Part shown: one piece after another, positions 17,239-25,926 of the stretch | Layout: each line of letters opens with the position of its first letter | How positions within the stretch are numbered: position 1 is the first letter of the stretch | Position numbers and translations under genes: made by a program | Notes under the pieces: model-generated | Databases searched by the model: none | What the model saw: only the letters and a program-made list of their open reading frames with translations | What the model was told of the DNA's origin: nothing | Assembly: GCA_019429275.1 (NCBI GenBank) | Contig: JAHYJC010000004.1 | Span: 1 to 64,000 of the forward strand | DNA: 64,000 bases | Reading direction: 5' to 3' | Source of the DNA: Lentimicrobium sp. | GTDB lineage: Bacteria > Bacteroidota > Bacteroidia > Bacteroidales > Lentimicrobiaceae

Positions 17239-19484
17239 GCTTCAGCCTCCTTTCCGTCCATATCAAAATCAGTAATAAAGGTTACAAAATTGCCCCTCAT
17301 ACCTGTTCCTCCCATAACAGGATCAATGTGAACACGGGTTACAAGTTCAGTGTCGTTGATTCCCCTGCCATGGGCTCGTGTGAGTTTTTTGTTATTATGT
17401 CCAAATCCATGAACCATATATACCGAATCCCATCGAATACGCTCTGTAACTCTTACTTTAATGGCGAAGGTTGATATTATATCGTCCTGATTTTTAAGTT
17501 TTACCATTTGGTCATTTTCCAATCCCCAGAGTTTGGCAACTTTTGGGTTTACCCAAAGCACATTTTCATCCATCAGATCGGTAAGGTTGGGATTGTTAGC
17601 TGTACGGCTGAATGTATGCATCGGAGCCCTGCCGTAATTAAGCCGGTAATAACCTTCGGGCGGTTCTTCATGAGCAGTATATAAAGGCAGCGGTTCAAAC
17701 CCTTCATTTTCCATATCGGTAGAATAGAGTTCTATTTTTCCTGTATTGGTATTGAAGATTACCTCTTCGCCGGGCGAAAAATATAAATCATCAAATTCAC
17801 GGGGGAAGTTTTTAACTCCTATTCGTTTCATCTCCTCCAGCGAAGTGCCTACCTGCTTAAATTGCCAGTCGAGCAGTTCTTCCATGTCTTTCCAGGGGAA
17901 CCAGGCACTTAAACCTAGTTTTCCGGCCAGTTCTTTGGCTATCCAGGAGGCAGGCTTTGTATTGTATTTTGGCTCAGCTGCAGGCATACGCAATGCTACA
18001 TTGGGCTGACGGTGCCCTGAGTTGCGTATCATGTCATATCGCTCAAGGTAGGTGCATTCGGGCAACACCACATCTGCATATCCGGTTAATTCAATCGGCA
18101 TTGTGTCGATGACTACCAGCAATTGCAATGCCTTTATTGCTTCCATGGTTTTAGCCTGATTGGGAAACGCAGCCAGAAGATTTGTTCCATTAACAATCCA
18201 GGCTTTGAAATTGCACTCATTTGTTACTGTTGGAATTGTTGCATCGCACAATCCATTAGCTACCACTTCATTGGCCAGATTATATTTGCCTTCATAGGCT
18301 TCAGCCGGCAAACGTTTTGGCACAGGAAACGGAGGAACAGGATAATTAGGCAGGTGTAGTTTTTCGGGTTTATAATATCCGCCACGTCGGCCCCAGGAGC
18401 CCAGCAGTGCTGTAAGTATAGCCACAGCCCGCAAACGCTGGGTATCGTCGCCATACCAGGTTACGTGCCGGCCAGGGTTTACAATTACCGAAGGTGCGGC
18501 ATTGTGCATTTCACGGGCCGTTTCACGGATGATATTGGGATCGATGGTGGTGATTCCATAAGCCCATTCCGGGGTAAAAGTCTTTACATGCTCTTTTAAT
18601 TCAGCAAACCCATACGTATAGCGTTCAACATAATCTTTATCATACCATTCATTCTCTATGATTACATTTATCCACGATAGCAAAAGAGCCATATCGGTAG
18701 CAGGTTTTATCGGCAACCAATACTTCGATTTACTTGCTGCCGTTGAAAAGCGCGGGTCGACGGTTATTATGGTAGCACCTTTGTCAATGGCATCCGACAT
18801 TTCCTGTACCTGCCCGTTGTGCATATTTTCGCCCAGATGTGTGCCAATCAGTACCATGCAACGTGTGTCGCGGATATCAATGCGTTCGGGCGAATAAATT
18901 ATATCACCGAATGTGGTTAGAAACCCAACTTCACGAGGCCCCCGGCACTGTGCAAATGAGGGTGCAGCAATGGAAGCTGATCCGAAAGCCTTCAACATAT
19001 GGCCAAAATGAGCACCACCAGACCCGTGTGTAAACAATGCCAGGCATTCTGGGCCATGTTCAGCGGCAATTTTTTTCATTTTATCGGCGATGTAATCCAG
19101 GGCTTCGTCCCAGCTGGCTTCCCTGAAGATATCTTTTCCTCCTTCACTGGTGCGGATAAGTGGGGTTTTTAAGCGGTCTTCATCATGATATTGGCCTATC
19201 CCTCCTGTACCGCGCGGACAAAATCTACCGTTGCAATGCTGGTCATCATTGTTACCAATGATTTTCTGAATATTTCCATCAGCATCTTTATATACCCAAC
19301 CCGCGCACTGCCAGAAGCAGATTTCGCAATATGTGGGTGTGCGCAATGGCCCGGTTTCTTTCGCACCGGATATTTTATCCAGTATTGAAGAACCTTTGGC
19401 CAGTTCAAATGCTGTACCGGCCAATGCCAGACTGCCGGCTCCAAGTGCTGAAATCTTTATGAATTGCCTTCGCGAAGTTGCCAT
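17235..19484 (-). CDS. psrA: Molybdopterin oxidoreductase, polysulfide/thiosulfate reductase chain A
   Basis: 749 residues, the size of PsrA/PhsA. A twin-arginine signal (SRRQFIK at 4-10, then a hydrophobic stretch) marks Tat export. A [4Fe-4S] site is built by Cys53, Cys56, Cys60 and Cys89 (CEICFWQC ... FCPRG). Cys180 in SFAQCRGPREVGF is the likely Mo ligand. The C-terminal dinucleotide-binding domain starts near residue 630. The enzyme reduces polysulfide or thiosulfate in the periplasm using quinol electrons through PsrB and PsrC. It is the first gene of a six-gene operon. Sequence alone does not decide between polysulfide, thiosulfate and tetrathionate. Confidence 0.92.
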   Translation of the reverse strand: MATSRRQFIKISALGAGSLALAGTAFELAKGSSILDKISGAKETGPLRTPTYCEICFWQCAGWVYKDADGNIQKIIGNNDDQHCNGRFCPRGTGGIGQYHDEDRLKTPLIRTSEGGKDIFREASWDEALDYIADKMKKIAAEHGPECLALFTHGSGGAHFGHMLKAFGSASIAAPSFAQCRGPREVGFLTTFGDIIYSPERIDIRDTRCMVLIGTHLGENMHNGQVQEMSDAIDKGATIITVDPRFSTAASKSKYWLPIKPATDMALLLSWINVIIENEWYDKDYVERYTYGFAELKEHVKTFTPEWAYGITTIDPNIIRETAREMHNAAPSVIVNPGRHVTWYGDDTQRLRAVAILTALLGSWGRRGGYYKPEKLHLPNYPVPPFPVPKRLPAEAYEGKYNLANEVVANGLCDATIPTVTNECNFKAWIVNGTNLLAAFPNQAKTMEAIKALQLLVVIDTMPIELTGYADVVLPECTYLERYDMIRNSGHRQPNVALRMPAAEPKYNTKPASWIAKELAGKLGLSAWFPWKDMEELLDWQFKQVGTSLEEMKRIGVKNFPREFDDLYFSPGEEVIFNTNTGKIELYSTDMENEGFEPLPLYTAHEEPPEGYYRLNYGRAPMHTFSRTANNPNLTDLMDENVLWVNPKVAKLWGLENDQMVKLKNQDDIISTFAIKVRVTERIRWDSVYMVHGFGHNNKKLTRAHGRGINDTELVTRVHIDPVMGGTGMRGNFVTFITDFDMDGKEAEA

Positions 19485-19557
19485 AAGAGCTGTGAGTTAT
19501 TCAATGTCAATGATATATGCGCAAATAACTACGGGGAAAGTAGCTTAAGTTTTGACG

Positions 19558-19565
19558 CAAAATTA
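19558..19565 (-). promoter_or_regulatory. Promoter -7 element of the psr operon
   Basis: CAAAATTA reads TAATTTTG on the minus strand, a full TAnnTTTG match 74 bases before the psrA start. Inverted repeats lie just upstream of it. Confidence 0.55.
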
Positions 19566-19572
19566 CTGAGAT

Positions 19573-19590
19573 TCGATAGTTATATATCGA
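19573..19590. promoter_or_regulatory. Inverted repeat at the psr promoter, possible operator
   Basis: TCGATA and TATCGA are separated by six bases and sit just upstream of the -7 element, about where a -33 box would be. A regulator binding here could control the operon. The function is inferred from position only. Confidence 0.4.
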
Positions 19591-19620
19591 AGATCTTAAG
19601 ATTTGTGTCAAATAGTAAGC

Positions 19621-19635
19621 ATTTGATAATCAAAT
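19621..19635. promoter_or_regulatory. Inverted repeat ATTTGAT-A-ATCAAAT upstream of psr
   Basis: A perfect 7-bp inverted repeat around one base, roughly 55-70 bases upstream of the -7 element. The half-site TTGAT resembles that of FNR/CRP boxes, but the spacer is one base instead of four, so I do not call it an FNR site. Confidence 0.35.
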
Positions 19636-19696
19636 ATATGCATAATAATTTATTTGAAATATGTCTAAATTGTGAGTTAATGCTCTGATAAATAGT

Positions 19697-19725
19697 AGAA
19701 TAAAATTCTATTTAGAATTATTCTA
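19697..19725 (-). terminator. Hairpin after the ECF-like gene
   Basis: AGAATAA-A-ATTCTA pairs with TAGAATTATTCT (one bulged base), directly after the stop of the gene ending at 19730. It is AT-rich, with no strong T run. Confidence 0.45.
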
Positions 19726-19729
19726 AATT

Positions 19730-20947
19730 TTAGATATTTGCTTCAGGATCTTTCCTGAGCATGATAAGAAGTTCGTTGGCCCCCTGCAATGCTGCTGAGA
19801 CAGACATTCGTGGCTCCCTGATTAACTGACGGGCGGTAGGCATGTTTGCTATCATGAAAGGAAGGATTGAAAATGCTACAGTTAGCGACTGATAGAGGTT
19901 TTGCAGGCCTTTTTTTTCCAGAAAAGCACGTACGACCGGATTTCTGATTTCGATGCTGATGGCAGAAAAAGATACGATTACAACCATTGCCCTTAAAGTC
20001 ATTTCAGTACCAGCCATTAATCCTTCAAGACTCATACATATAAATTTGCTGCAATCTTTCTCCCAGAATATGGTCGCTATAACCAGAATGATTATAAATT
20101 GCCACCATAATACCGGTTTTCGAAACCTCCGGAAAACTCCCGGGTACCTCATTCCTGTTAGTATGGACCAGATAAGTACTGAAGCAAAAGCTACAAAAAG
20201 TAATGATTTTGAAATAACAAGGATAAAAAATGGAATTGAAAGAAAATAGATTATCATGATTGGTAAAGAAAAATGACGATCCGTCGAAATCAGTGGATTA
20301 TCTGACGTTTGAAGTGTCCCGGGATATTGAAATGAATGGTTTTCAACTTTACTTATTGGAATTGATAAACCGATCAAAGCGGCTATCAGTCCGCCAATTA
20401 TGTACACTCCGATCAGAACCATCACCAGCAACCATGGATCGGGATTGATGATGCCGATCTGCCTGGCAGTATAACGGTATATATTAAGATAAACCTCAAT
20501 GAGACTATATCCGTACAGAATCAGAATACTCACAACTTTGTGGATTAAAGCACTGCTAACGCCAAGAATGCCGCCAAGCAGGTATCCGGTTATGTTACTG
20601 CCGATAAACCTTACTGAAATTTCGAGCAAAAAAGCTTCGGACATAATCCCTATCATAGGCCCCAGGATTAGTGAACTCGGCGAAATTGATTTCATCAGGG
20701 CGCAAATTAATCCGGCACGCCATATCAGTCCTTTCACGGGCCATAACCTGTGAAAAGAAATCATCAGCACTACACCGGTTGCCGCAAGAAAACTACCCGC
20801 AAACGGGATTCGCATATTGTGCAGAAAACTCCCAATAATGATTTCAAAAGATGCCCATAGCCCACCGGCAACTGCAGCCATCATCCACAACTCATTTGTG
20901 TGAGCCGATCGGCTGAATTTAATGGAGGTAGTGTCCTTGGTTGTCAT
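19730..20947 (-). CDS. Membrane protein resembling a fused ECF transporter S and T component
   Basis: 405 residues from ATG 20947 (MTTKDTTSIK); an upstream TTG is less likely. About ten hydrophobic helices. The N-terminal half (about 20-185) has the look of a substrate-binding S component: FEIIIGSFLHNMRIPFAGSF, WRAGLICALMKSISPSS, ILGPMIGIMSEAFLLE. The C-terminal part (about 290-395) reads like the EcfT/CbiQ coupling helices: GTEMTLRAMVVIVSFSAISI, a short NPVVRAFLEKKGL, then SILPFMIANMP. It is the last gene of the run mazG - queA - THEP1 - this gene, 98 bases after the THEP1 gene. Substrate unknown. The S/T reading is pattern recognition only. Confidence 0.6.
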   Translation of the reverse strand: MTTKDTTSIKFSRSAHTNELWMMAAVAGGLWASFEIIIGSFLHNMRIPFAGSFLAATGVVLMISFHRLWPVKGLIWRAGLICALMKSISPSSLILGPMIGIMSEAFLLEISVRFIGSNITGYLLGGILGVSSALIHKVVSILILYGYSLIEVYLNIYRYTARQIGIINPDPWLLVMVLIGVYIIGGLIAALIGLSIPISKVENHSFQYPGTLQTSDNPLISTDRHFSLPIMIIYFLSIPFFILVISKSLLFVAFASVLIWSILTGMRYPGVFRRFRKPVLWWQFIIILVIATIFWEKDCSKFICMSLEGLMAGTEMTLRAMVVIVSFSAISIEIRNPVVRAFLEKKGLQNLYQSLTVAFSILPFMIANMPTARQLIREPRMSVSAALQGANELLIMLRKDPEANI

Positions 20948-21045
20948 TCTATAATAATGGAAAAGGAGGCGTAAAAATAGGAAACTGTGATCCAATGGGA
21001 TTATTTATTTCTGCTTTTGTCTGTGATCTGCCGGTTTCAGAAAAT

Positions 21046-21579
21046 TTATCCGATTTTATTTTTTGTTATTTCGTTGATAACCTGCTGTATATCCTCCGAA
21101 GCATCAATAATCCTGATGGGTTGAAGTCTAAAAGTTGAAATGATTTCTTTTGTTAAAGATGGCCGGATGGAAACGATCACGATACGTTTAAAGGACTGTG
21201 CAAAAATGCCGGGCAGATTTTCAGCCCAGCCTTCGCCCTTTAGTTCAAGCGGACCTATTTCATCGACCATAATTACTTCAGCATTGCATTCTATGGCTTT
21301 GGTCAGCCATAGGTTTCCTGTAATAAACGCATCAGGGTTGAACCAGTATTTTCTGAATTGCTTCCATCCGGGATGGAATTTATTTTCACACAACACCATA
21401 CTTTCACCAGTAAGGATAGACTCAATAACAAAACCTGACCGTTCGCCATTTTCCCAAATACCTCTTGCATAAATGCCGGAAACATTTTTCCCTGTACTTT
21501 TAAGACCAGTGCAAATGGCCTGATTCATTTCTGATTTGCCGCTTCCCTGCTCTCCGGTGATAATGTAAAGACCTCGCAT
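21046..21579 (-). CDS. THEP1/DUF2478-type nucleoside-triphosphatase
   Basis: 177 residues. Walker A is GEQGSGKS at 9-16; Walker B is IMVDEIGPLELKGEGW (about 97-112), the DEIGxxEL form of the THEP1 family. The C-terminal region has FKRIVIVSIRPSL. There is no ABC signature (LSGG). THEP1 proteins hydrolyse NTPs in vitro, and their cellular role is unclear. The start follows the queA stop with no gap (TAA then ATG), so the two are tightly linked. The next gene encodes the ECF-like membrane protein, which makes a functional pair plausible: this protein could be its energising or regulatory NTPase, as inference. Confidence 0.82.
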   Translation of the reverse strand: MRGLYIITGEQGSGKSEMNQAICTGLKSTGKNVSGIYARGIWENGERSGFVIESILTGESMVLCENKFHPGWKQFRKYWFNPDAFITGNLWLTKAIECNAEVIMVDEIGPLELKGEGWAENLPGIFAQSFKRIVIVSIRPSLTKEIISTFRLQPIRIIDASEDIQQVINEITKNKIG

Positions 21580-22788
21580 TTAGTTGTTTGCTGTGAAGAA
21601 AAGGCAGCTATCGCCATAACTCAAAAATCGGTAATTGTGTTCAAGGGCATGTTTATAAACTTTTTCCCAATTTTCTCCTATGAGCGCAGCCACCAGAAGA
21701 AGTAATGTACTTTTAGGCTGATGAAAGTTGGTAATTAGTGCAGTGCAGATTCTAAAACGATAGCCTGGTACAATCATAATTTGAGTAAAGCCCGAAACTG
21801 ACTGAAGATGTTTCCGGCTGAAGTAATCGTAGATTGCCTGTAAAGCTTCTGTTGCCGGTATTTTACTTTCGTTTTTATAAGGTTCCCATTGGTCAATGAA
21901 AAAATAGTCGCCGGGTTCATTTCCCTGCAGAATGCGACAGCCTAACCAGTAAAGGCTTTCAAGAGACCGCATGGATGTAGTTCCCACAGGAATAATATTT
22001 CCCGTGATATTCTGCAATAATTTTAAAATCAATTGTTTTTCAACAATCAGTTCTTCCTCGTGCATGTTGTGGTGACGGGCATCCTCAACTGATACTGGTT
22101 TAAAAGTGCCGGCACCTACGTGCAGGGTTAGATATTCGAAACTACATTCTATTTCTTCAATGCTTTCCAGCACTTTTGTAGTAAAATGTAGTCCGGCAGT
22201 TGGTGCCGCTACCGATCCGTTAAATTGTGCATAAATAGTTTGATATCGCTCTATATCGCTTTGTTCAGGAGCCCGGTTAAGATAAGGTGGGAGTGGAATT
22301 TTTCCGGCAAGCTCAAGCACCTGCTCAAAAGCCATTTCGGGATTGTTCCAGAAAAATGTTATCATGTGGGCATCAGCAGTTTGTTCACCCCGCTGAGCTA
22401 TCAGGGTAACCTGCTCAATTCCTTCACCTGCAGAGAGAGCCAGATTGCCTGATTTCCAGCGTTTGGCATTGCCGATCAGGCATTTCCAGATGGCTTTACC
22501 ACCGGTTTGACCATAACTCCCCTCGGGTTGAAGGCAAAATATTTCGATGTGTGTGCCGCTTTCTTTTTGAAAAATCAACCGCGCCCTTATAACGCGTGTA
22601 TTGTTGAAAACCAGCATACTACCGTTTGGCAAGTGCTCATTTATTTTCAAAAAGGATGAATCAGTTATTTTGCCACTATCATAAACCAGCAATTTCGACA
22701 AATCCCGTTCAGACAGCGGATACTTTGCAATCCGGTTTTCGGTCAGTGGATAGTCGTAATCTGCAATATTTAAAGGATAATCAATCAT
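21580..22788 (-). CDS. queA: S-adenosylmethionine:tRNA ribosyltransferase-isomerase
   Basis: 402 residues, slightly longer than the 340-350 of E. coli QueA, as in many Bacteroidota. Motifs: MLVFNNTRVIRARL near residue 60, APTAGLHFTTKVLESIE near 195, TLHVGAGTFKPV, and ALITNFHQPKSTLLLLVAAL near the end. The enzyme transfers the ribosyl part of SAM to 7-aminomethyl-7-deazaguanine in tRNA, making epoxyqueuosine. It overlaps mazG by four bases and abuts the THEP1 gene. No other queuosine genes are in the window. Confidence 0.95.
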   Translation of the reverse strand: MIDYPLNIADYDYPLTENRIAKYPLSERDLSKLLVYDSGKITDSSFLKINEHLPNGSMLVFNNTRVIRARLIFQKESGTHIEIFCLQPEGSYGQTGGKAIWKCLIGNAKRWKSGNLALSAGEGIEQVTLIAQRGEQTADAHMITFFWNNPEMAFEQVLELAGKIPLPPYLNRAPEQSDIERYQTIYAQFNGSVAAPTAGLHFTTKVLESIEEIECSFEYLTLHVGAGTFKPVSVEDARHHNMHEEELIVEKQLILKLLQNITGNIIPVGTTSMRSLESLYWLGCRILQGNEPGDYFFIDQWEPYKNESKIPATEALQAIYDYFSRKHLQSVSGFTQIMIVPGYRFRICTALITNFHQPKSTLLLLVAALIGENWEKVYKHALEHNYRFLSYGDSCLFFTANN

Positions 22789-23564
22789 TTTCCCTGCTCT
22801 TGTGCTTTTGCTTCATTCCAGAATACATCCAGCTCGGCCAGCGTCATTTCGTGCATAGATTTTCCGGTTTCTTTTACCTTTTGTTCGATAAAATTAAACC
22901 TGCGGATAAATTTCTTATTGGTGCGTTCCAATGCATCTTCAGGGTTTATGTCGATAAATCTTGCATAGTTGATCAGGGCAAACAAGAGGTCTCCAAATTC
23001 ATCTTCGATTTTTTCGGGAGACCCATTCAGTTTTTCATATTGCAATTCGCTCAACTCTTCTTGTACCTTATCCCATACTTGCCCGACATGATCCCAGTCG
23101 AAGCCAACGCCTCGGACCTTTTCCTGAATACGGTAGGCTTTCACCATGGCTGGCAGCGAAGCGGGAACCCCGCCAAGTACGGTTTTTGCTTCACCTTCAC
23201 CCAGTTTGATTTTTTCCCAGTTATTTTTTACTGTTTCGGCATCGTTGGCAGTAACATCACCATAAATGTGCGGATGGCGGTGAATTAGTTTTTCACAAAT
23301 TCCATTCAGCACATCGGTAATATCGAAAGCGTTCTGCTCTGACGCAATTTTGGAATAAAAGACCAGATGAAGCATCAGATCGCCAAGTTCTTTTTTGATC
23401 TCATTCATGTCTTTTTCAAGAATGGCATCGCTCAGCTCATAGGTTTCCTCTATGGTGAGATAGCGAAGACTTTCAATTGTCTGTTTTTTATCCCAGGGGC
23501 AACCAGCCCTGAGTTCATCCATTATTTTGAGCAGTTTTCCGAATGCATTAAGTCTTGGATCCAT
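22785..23564 (-). CDS. mazG: Nucleoside triphosphate pyrophosphohydrolase MazG
   Basis: 259 residues with two MazG helical domains. The first has GCPWDKKQTIESLRYLTIEE, the metal-binding EETYELSDAI and ELGDLMLHLVFYSKIA; the second has EELSELQYEK and IEDEFGDLLFALINYAR. It hydrolyses (d)NTPs to monophosphates and pyrophosphate and removes damaged nucleotides in the cytoplasm. Length matches E. coli MazG (263). It is the first gene of the mazG - queA - THEP1 - ECF-like operon, divergent from the PagL gene. Confidence 0.95.
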   Translation of the reverse strand: MDPRLNAFGKLLKIMDELRAGCPWDKKQTIESLRYLTIEETYELSDAILEKDMNEIKKELGDLMLHLVFYSKIASEQNAFDITDVLNGICEKLIHRHPHIYGDVTANDAETVKNNWEKIKLGEGEAKTVLGGVPASLPAMVKAYRIQEKVRGVGFDWDHVGQVWDKVQEELSELQYEKLNGSPEKIEDEFGDLLFALINYARFIDINPEDALERTNKKFIRRFNFIEQKVKETGKSMHEMTLAELDVFWNEAKAQEQGK

Positions 23565-23670
23565 AAGATTATAAAATTCAAAATTTGAAGGTCAGGCCTG
23601 ATGTAGTAATAAAGAGCCTGAGAGGCGTTTAGGCAGCTCCCTGGTAATGTTCTGCTGCAAATATCTTTTG

Positions 23671-23678
23671 CAAAAGTA
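23671..23678 (-). promoter_or_regulatory. Possible promoter -7 element for mazG-queA operon
   Basis: CAAAAGTA reads TACTTTTG on the minus strand, 107 bases before the mazG start. Confidence 0.4.
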
Positions 23679-23703
23679 ATCATTTTGGCGGGTGAGGATT
23701 TTG

Positions 23704-23711
23704 TATTTTTG
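23704..23711 (+). promoter_or_regulatory. Promoter -7 element for the PagL gene
   Basis: TATTTTTG matches TAnnTTTG, with TTTG at 23684-23687 sixteen bases upstream as a possible -33 box. It lies 33 bases before the TTG start at 23744. Confidence 0.5.
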
Positions 23712-23743
23712 TTGATATCTAAATCAACTACCATTCGCTCGTT

Positions 23744-24910
23744 TTGGAAAAGGCAGTCACAGATTTTAAACAGATTACTTTGAATTGCACGCTCCTGGCT
23801 GTGTCGATGTTGGTTTTCATGAATGTTTCATTTGCACAGCATCGTTTTCATGCAGCTAATTTATTGTTTGAACCGCGTGCCAATTATGGATTTTTGATTG
23901 CTCACCACGTGGAAATGGAAATTTACAACAGCCATTTTCCGGCTTTTGAATTTTCTGTTGCTCAGGCTACATACGGCAAAAGGCAATGGGAATCTTTGTA
24001 TCAATTTCCGGTACTGGGTGTAACCTATTATAATGCCTGGCTTGGTAATTCGCAAGATCTTGGTCAGGCTCATGCCATATTTCCGTTCATTAGTTTTCCA
24101 TTTTACAAGGACAATAAAAAAGAGCTAAATTTCAGGCTGGGCGCAGGAATGGCATACCTGACCAAAAAATTCGACCGGCTGACCAATTATAAATACAATG
24201 CAATTGGATCACATCTGAATGCAGCGGTTAACCTAATGCTTGAGTATCGGTGGAAACCCAGCCCACACATTCAACTTTCGGCCGGGGTGCAATTGATGCA
24301 CTTCTCAAACGGATCAACAAAAACACCTAATTTTGGATTGAATATACCAGCTTTGAGTGCAGGTGCAGCTTTCAGGATAAATAAGGAAAACGATTACATT
24401 CTTCGCAGCATCAGACCTGATTTGACTATGTATGAATTTGATGGACAGGATTTTATAGAATTCAAACTGGGAACAACCTTTGCATACAAAGAGTCGGGTG
24501 ATACCGATGGAGAAAAATTTGCCATTTATTCCGGTTTTTTTTCTGCCATGAAAAGTCTTGATTACAAACATAAACTCGGCCTTTGCTTCGACCTTTCGTG
24601 GGATGGTTCTGATGCCCTTATGGTTGCCCGCACAAATACAGAGCCTTACAAAAGCAGGGAACTGACGAAGCCCGGCATTAGTGCAGCTTATGAACTGGTG
24701 CTTGCCCGTACCTCTTTTGCCTTTAACCTGGGTTTCTATATGGGAGGAAAAGATAAAAGTGAAGGAATGTCGTATTATAAATTTGGAATTCACTATCTGC
24801 TGCATAAAAACCTTTTTGCAAACCTGACTTTAAAAACTCATTTTGCAAGGGCCGATTTTGTTGGTATCGGACTTGGATACAGATTTAAACAAGGGTATTA
24901 TCTGAAGTAG
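23744..24910 (+). CDS. pagL: PagL-like lipid A deacylase / acyloxyacyl hydrolase family outer-membrane protein
   Basis: 388 residues. The start is a TTG giving MEKAVTDFKQ..., because no ATG precedes the signal sequence (about 12-31, ending SFAQ). The PagL domain covers about 35-215, with the active-site segment LMHFSNGSTKTPNFGLN that supplies the His and Ser of the HxSNG motif. PagL removes the 3-O acyl chain of lipid A at the outer membrane. The extra C-terminal 170 residues (further beta strands, IEFKLGTTFAYKESG...) are longer than the classical 160-190-residue PagL and are typical of Bacteroidota members. It is divergent from mazG. Confidence 0.8.
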   Translation: MEKAVTDFKQITLNCTLLAVSMLVFMNVSFAQHRFHAANLLFEPRANYGFLIAHHVEMEIYNSHFPAFEFSVAQATYGKRQWESLYQFPVLGVTYYNAWLGNSQDLGQAHAIFPFISFPFYKDNKKELNFRLGAGMAYLTKKFDRLTNYKYNAIGSHLNAAVNLMLEYRWKPSPHIQLSAGVQLMHFSNGSTKTPNFGLNIPALSAGAAFRINKENDYILRSIRPDLTMYEFDGQDFIEFKLGTTFAYKESGDTDGEKFAIYSGFFSAMKSLDYKHKLGLCFDLSWDGSDALMVARTNTEPYKSRELTKPGISAAYELVLARTSFAFNLGFYMGGKDKSEGMSYYKFGIHYLLHKNLFANLTLKTHFARADFVGIGLGYRFKQGYYLK

Positions 24911-25090
24911 GAAGTTTGTCTTGCTATTTTGACGAGAAAGTCTACAATGTAACCTTGCATTCAGGTGTTAATTGAATTAAAGATTGAAATTTTAAATTAA
25001 TTCATGAATAAAAAAATGTCAGGCCAAATCTCTAAAATAATCAGACATAAAAATGATGGTTTCAGTCTCATGGAAGTATTGTTTTTTTTC

Positions 25091-25870
25091 ATGAAGCCCA
25101 AAAACAGAAATCCCATTTTTCATTGTGCTGTTGTGGTGCGAATTTATATTTTATTCTCTACTTTTTTTCTGATTTCCGGCTGCAACCGAGAGCAACTTGA
25201 TGATTGTTTCACTAAAACCGGAGCAGACATCACTGAAGAAAGGCCGGCTGATTTTTATAACCGCATAGAGTTGTACGATAATATTAACCTGGTTCTTTTG
25301 CCCGGTAGTGTTCCTTTTATTGAAGTAAGTGGAGGAAAAAATCTGCTTCAGGCAATCAAAACTGAAATAAGCGATAGTACACTGGTTATCCGTAATACAT
25401 TAAAGTGCAACTGGGTACGCAGCTTCGATCGCGAAATAACTGTTTATGCAACAGTTTCGGCTCTTCGCGAAATTCGATATGAAGGTTCGGGCGATATAAA
25501 AACCGGAGGACAAATAAGTCTGGATTCACTGGAGGTGAACATTTGGGGTGGAGCCGGTTCGTTTGAACTCGATTTTGATGTAAACCATTTGAAACTTGCC
25601 ATGCATTATGGAACTGTTGATATGAAAGTAAAAGGCAAGGCACTGATTACCACAATTTTCGCAAACAGCTTTGGACCTTTTTATTGCAGTGAATTGATTT
25701 CCAATATTATATATATTCGAAACAGCGGCACCAACAATTGCTATGTCAACGCCAGACATATTCTGGAGGTTGAAATTACCTCAGTTGGCGATATTTATTA
25801 TTATGGCGATCCTTTCTATATTAAAACCGACATCACCGGCAGTGGAAAACTTCTAAAAGGAGAAAACTAA
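25091..25870 (+). CDS. DUF2807 (GIN-domain) lipoprotein
   Basis: 259 residues from ATG 25091 (MKPKNRNPIF). Earlier in-frame starts reach back to 25004 but the signal peptide starts here; the lipobox is LISGC near residue 31. The rest is a beta-helix-like domain of the putative adhesin head GIN type: FYNRIELYDNINLVLLPGS, then short repeating strands with Gly turns (REIRYEGSGDIKTGG, VNIWGGAGSFELD, EITSVGDIYYYG, TDITGSGKL). Such proteins sit on the envelope; function is not established. It follows the PagL gene by 180 bases and converges on proS. Confidence 0.78.
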   Translation: MKPKNRNPIFHCAVVVRIYILFSTFFLISGCNREQLDDCFTKTGADITEERPADFYNRIELYDNINLVLLPGSVPFIEVSGGKNLLQAIKTEISDSTLVIRNTLKCNWVRSFDREITVYATVSALREIRYEGSGDIKTGGQISLDSLEVNIWGGAGSFELDFDVNHLKLAMHYGTVDMKVKGKALITTIFANSFGPFYCSELISNIIYIRNSGTNNCYVNARHILEVEITSVGDIYYYGDPFYIKTDITGSGKLLKGEN

Positions 25871-25871
25871 A

Positions 25872-25897
25872 AAGGGATTCTGCCCGGAATCCCTAAA
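25872..25897 (-). terminator. Terminator of proS
   Basis: GGGATTC (25874-25880) pairs with GAATCCC (25887-25893) around a six-base loop. On the minus strand the stem runs into CCCTTTTTAG, giving the T run. It is 30 bases after the proS stop. Confidence 0.7.
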
Positions 25898-25926
25898 AGT
25901 TCTAAAGTTGACTAAAGTATACTGGA

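Noticed and set aside
19621-19635. FNR/CRP box upstream of psrA
   Set aside because: The half-sites resemble TTGAT/ATCAA but the spacer is one base rather than four, so the known box does not fit.
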